The notes under the pieces: generated by a model
Database searches by the model: none
What the model saw: the letters and a program-made list of their open reading frames with translations, nothing else
What the model was told of the DNA's origin: nothing
Program-made: the position numbers and the translations under genes
In this document: positions 45,001-46,043 of the stretch, piece after piece
Layout of the letters: every line of letters begins with the position of its first letter
Position numbering within the stretch: the stretch's first letter is position 1
Assembly: GCF_943193005.1 (NCBI RefSeq)
Contig: NZ_CALPCH010000020.1
Span: 1-46,043, forward strand
DNA length: 46,043 nt
Source: Pumilibacter intestinalis
GTDB lineage: Bacteria; Bacillota; Clostridia; Christensenellales; Pumilibacteraceae
Direction: 5' to 3'

Positions 45001-45715
45001 TGGTTATTCCCGTTTCGCCCGAGTTGGGTGCTCCCGCATGCGCAAACGGATTGAGTTTTACGAACATTTGGTTTTGCGCCCTTACGCTTTCCACCTCGAA
45101 CTTTTGTTCATCGCCTACATACCAAGCCCCGCCGCCTAAGTAAGTGTAAGTTACGCTTTCGTTAAGCGTATAAGTCTTTTTCTCGGCGGCAGCATATGCC
45201 GCATTATTTGCCGCTGTATCTTCGTCGCCGTTAGGCAAATGCTGAACGGTAAACCCTACAACGCCGTTAGCCGAAATACCGCTGCTTAACGTAAGTTTTG
45301 TGCCTTTTTCTAAGCCGCTCCCTCTTGCCCAAGACCTATCTACAAAGCCTTCGGTGCCTGCCGCGCCGGTATCTAAAAAATATATTTTGAGTGATTTGTT
45401 ATTGCCTTCGTATCTAAAATTCGTAGCTTCCGTACTCTTGCTTCCGTCAGGCGATACAATAGTTACCTTTTCTTTGCCTACTTCCCCGGCCAAAGGAGTT
45501 TCTCTTTCGGTACCCGCAACATAAACAAACGGGTTCATTGCAACATGCACTCCGTTGTCGAAATTAGATACTTTACCCAATGTGAAAGTATTTTCCTCTT
45601 GAGTCGGCTCTTCCGCCGCATGAGCGGGCAATAACGCCACCCATGCCGACAAAGCCAACATAAGGCTCATGATTGCCGCAATTACGGCAATTCGCATTGT
45701 TTTTGTTTTACTCAT
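42029..45715 (-). CDS. Surface-anchored protein with repeated modules, Ig-like domains and Gly/Cys membrane tail
   Basis: 1228 residues. Signal peptide 1-34 (cut after PAHA). Four related modules of about 130-170 residues (near 43-203, 205-335, 537-687, 867-1013): each begins with a strand pair around a D/N-N-x-V/L-x-V/L pattern (NFDNGVHVAMNPF; KWDNALMLYF; WANQKNTVGVYF) and ends with L-x-L-x-x-G-F/I and a GxxW segment. BIG2-like Ig domains lie near 365-412 (SSNTAVATVTESGYITG), 715-768 and 1037-1095, and another Ig-like region at 775-862. The C-terminus has GDGEEGCGCGSSVAG, a membrane helix and RRKKA, resembling CTERM-type sorting tails. Strong AGGAGG before the ATG. Likely binds an extracellular target; the neighbouring GH78 suggests polysaccharide use, which is inference. 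Confidence 0.9.
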   Translation of the reverse strand: MSKTKTMRIAVIAAIMSLMLALSAWVALLPAHAAEEPTQEENTFTLGKVSNFDNGVHVAMNPFVYVAGTERETPLAGEVGKEKVTIVSPDGSKSTEATNFRYEGNNKSLKIYFLDTGAAGTEGFVDRSWARGSGLEKGTKLTLSSGISANGVVGFTVQHLPNGDEDTAANNAAYAAAEKKTYTLNESVTYTYLGGGAWYVGDEQKFEVESVRAQNQMFVKLNPFAHAGAPNSGETGITNNAAMKEYIVFKDSSGADVAWRSGVADPIRTEAESGGLKLYFDENAVNSVERGASVTVKAGFHYVDYNGLLYTVGDRDVTFIYDGKGTWNTPVYTENVAITNKTDIQKLCVNQRIKIKTEIDDNAFEAPPTYSSSNTAVATVTESGYITGVSEGTVTIKVQYAQAADEVTVTVGATPAITGHALEKIEDSFGVVKVDGEYMLRAYVNEELNLFETPSGNLREIVSRYVYENGLLCSKTEKVKKANVAMSVEDFDKAEKSPIIFTKAGKTSLKVKRVLNAGTETEQTFYADLPVMVYETETVEAISAARVNKWDNALMLYFADVVGGPESNFVKVLDYTASTYTTSGAIKELGNITKYQLHENMAVLRVPALMGEKTYKLSTIGHSREKQCLLYFNGFNATEMNKLEIGAVLELRENFRFYHSQDGGWVAKYKFSQPLKFVWTGSEWKNYVSDTTDFTPAYETLTVPQYSYFAPEVTLAPPGSYIKVQYASASPEIVEVKDGKLLAKAAGSAEITAYIVSATEQGAKKFTVTVEEAQPTGVELSNNRTFYVAEGEKLDITKVRGKFICGTGSDGKTYYGEDIELTEENTQFTMPTATGTHSVEVTVTVTVGGKELSAKVNVNVDVQPNREVIIANFALWANQKNTVGVYFNGTFGNMANVHMKALTEEQKATVVNFIEFERGGVKGAVLNSGDHAPSYLTHILVASFTFGGSQIQGFETGDVITLKKGLTFYQWFGSKDAQNVPVGEGDYVKVGELKHDIKIKYNGDKFSWHIDPVSGAVKEETVTVGLGKTHASNVEITPVYATHGEWYFTVADSAIAKVSTSGLISGLKIGSTKVTATLKDVDGKVIDEAEFTVVVADVEKEIKITSEKPVNIALGAELDVAALVENFGLKGVVIMASGAEGEAVDLTKARVTGYDPEKNGEQTLTFRVSVNGVSVSGTFVITVGDGGGNGDGEEGCGCGSSVAGVASLAFGAAILAVALAITMRRKKA

Positions 45716-45804
45716 AACTTCCTCCTAAAAGAAATTTTTTTATTAGTTTCCGTAAGGCTCGCCCCTGCGGTGAAACTCGGTGATATTTGTTAATGGGTTG
45801 CGTT

Positions 45805-46043
45805 CCTCATGTTTGGGATTGCTTCGTCGGGCTTCGCCCTCCTCGCAATGACACGGTAAAGTCGCTCGCAATAACGCGGTAAAGTCGCTCGCAATGACGC
45901 GGGGGGGCAAGCGTATCCTCGTCATTGCGAGGGCATTTATGCCCGTGGCAATCTCCTGCATGGTACATGTAATGTTACTTTCTCATGTTTGGGATTGCTT
46001 CGTCGGGCTTCGCCCTCCTCGCAATGACACGGTAAAGTCGCTC
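45805..46043. repeat. Dispersed repeat cluster at the window end
   Basis: Right arm 45807-45852, short duplicated ends (GTCGCTCGCAATRACGCGG-type) at 45860-45900, a full unit from about 45921 with left hairpin GGGCATTTATGCCC, and a right arm ending at 46029. It continues out of the window. No gene is seen in 45716-46043. Confidence 0.85.

Overview
The window looks like chromosomal DNA of an uncultured anaerobic Bacillota, most likely class Clostridia. The evidence is a radical pyruvate formate-lyase, a NdoAI/NdoA-type mazEF pair, ECF-type and CmpB-type membrane proteins, an SdpI homologue, an aldo/keto reductase with a ferredoxin tail, polysaccharide-active GH2 and GH78 enzymes, and Shine-Dalgarno sequences of the AAGGAGG type. 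The taxonomic call is inference. No phage, transposase, rRNA or CRISPR array was seen.

Layout. 1-688 holds palindromes and a tandem array of a dispersed repeat. 689-8602 (minus) runs from a P-type ATPase through a small anchored protein and a degenerate GH2 protein to pflB. 8885-14941 (plus) is a 2018-residue exported protein of unknown function. 15001-17857 carries an SdpI-like protein, a CmpB-like membrane protein and a GT4 glycosyltransferase. 17962-23179 (minus) is uvrB then uvrA. 23219-26984 (minus) holds a YccF-like protein, a copper ATPase whose ORF continues in frame into a CopZ chaperone, and two overlapping Cys-rich proteins. 27115-28877 is an AT-rich islet with an XRE regulator and a decayed copy, bracketed by near-identical repeats beside tRNA-Arg. 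29091-32632 is an aldo/keto reductase/ECF/DUF1893 operon divergent from dinB. 32898-37064 has mazEF convergent with nnr, and acpS in a recX operon. 37149-39279 has two small Cys-rich proteins, a nitrilase-fold-like protein and a diacylglycerol kinase-like enzyme. 39322-45715 has a GH78 rhamnosidase and a 1228-residue surface protein with Ig-like domains and a Gly/Cys membrane tail.

Two window-wide patterns stand out. First, five operon-leading genes (P-type ATPase, uvrB, dinB, recX, DAG kinase) have a near-consensus promoter whose -10 box ends exactly six bases before the start codon and have no Shine-Dalgarno, so their mRNAs should be leaderless. Operon-internal genes in the same window mostly have good ribosome binding sites. 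Second, about a dozen loci between genes carry an imperfect palindromic repeat (ends GTCATTGCGAG / CTCGCAATGAC) in which the hairpin at one fixed position changes sequence but keeps its pairing. These repeats also create many spurious small ORFs, which are left out.

Several annotated starts here differ from the longest ORF because the upstream in-frame codons lie inside promoters or lack a ribosome binding site.
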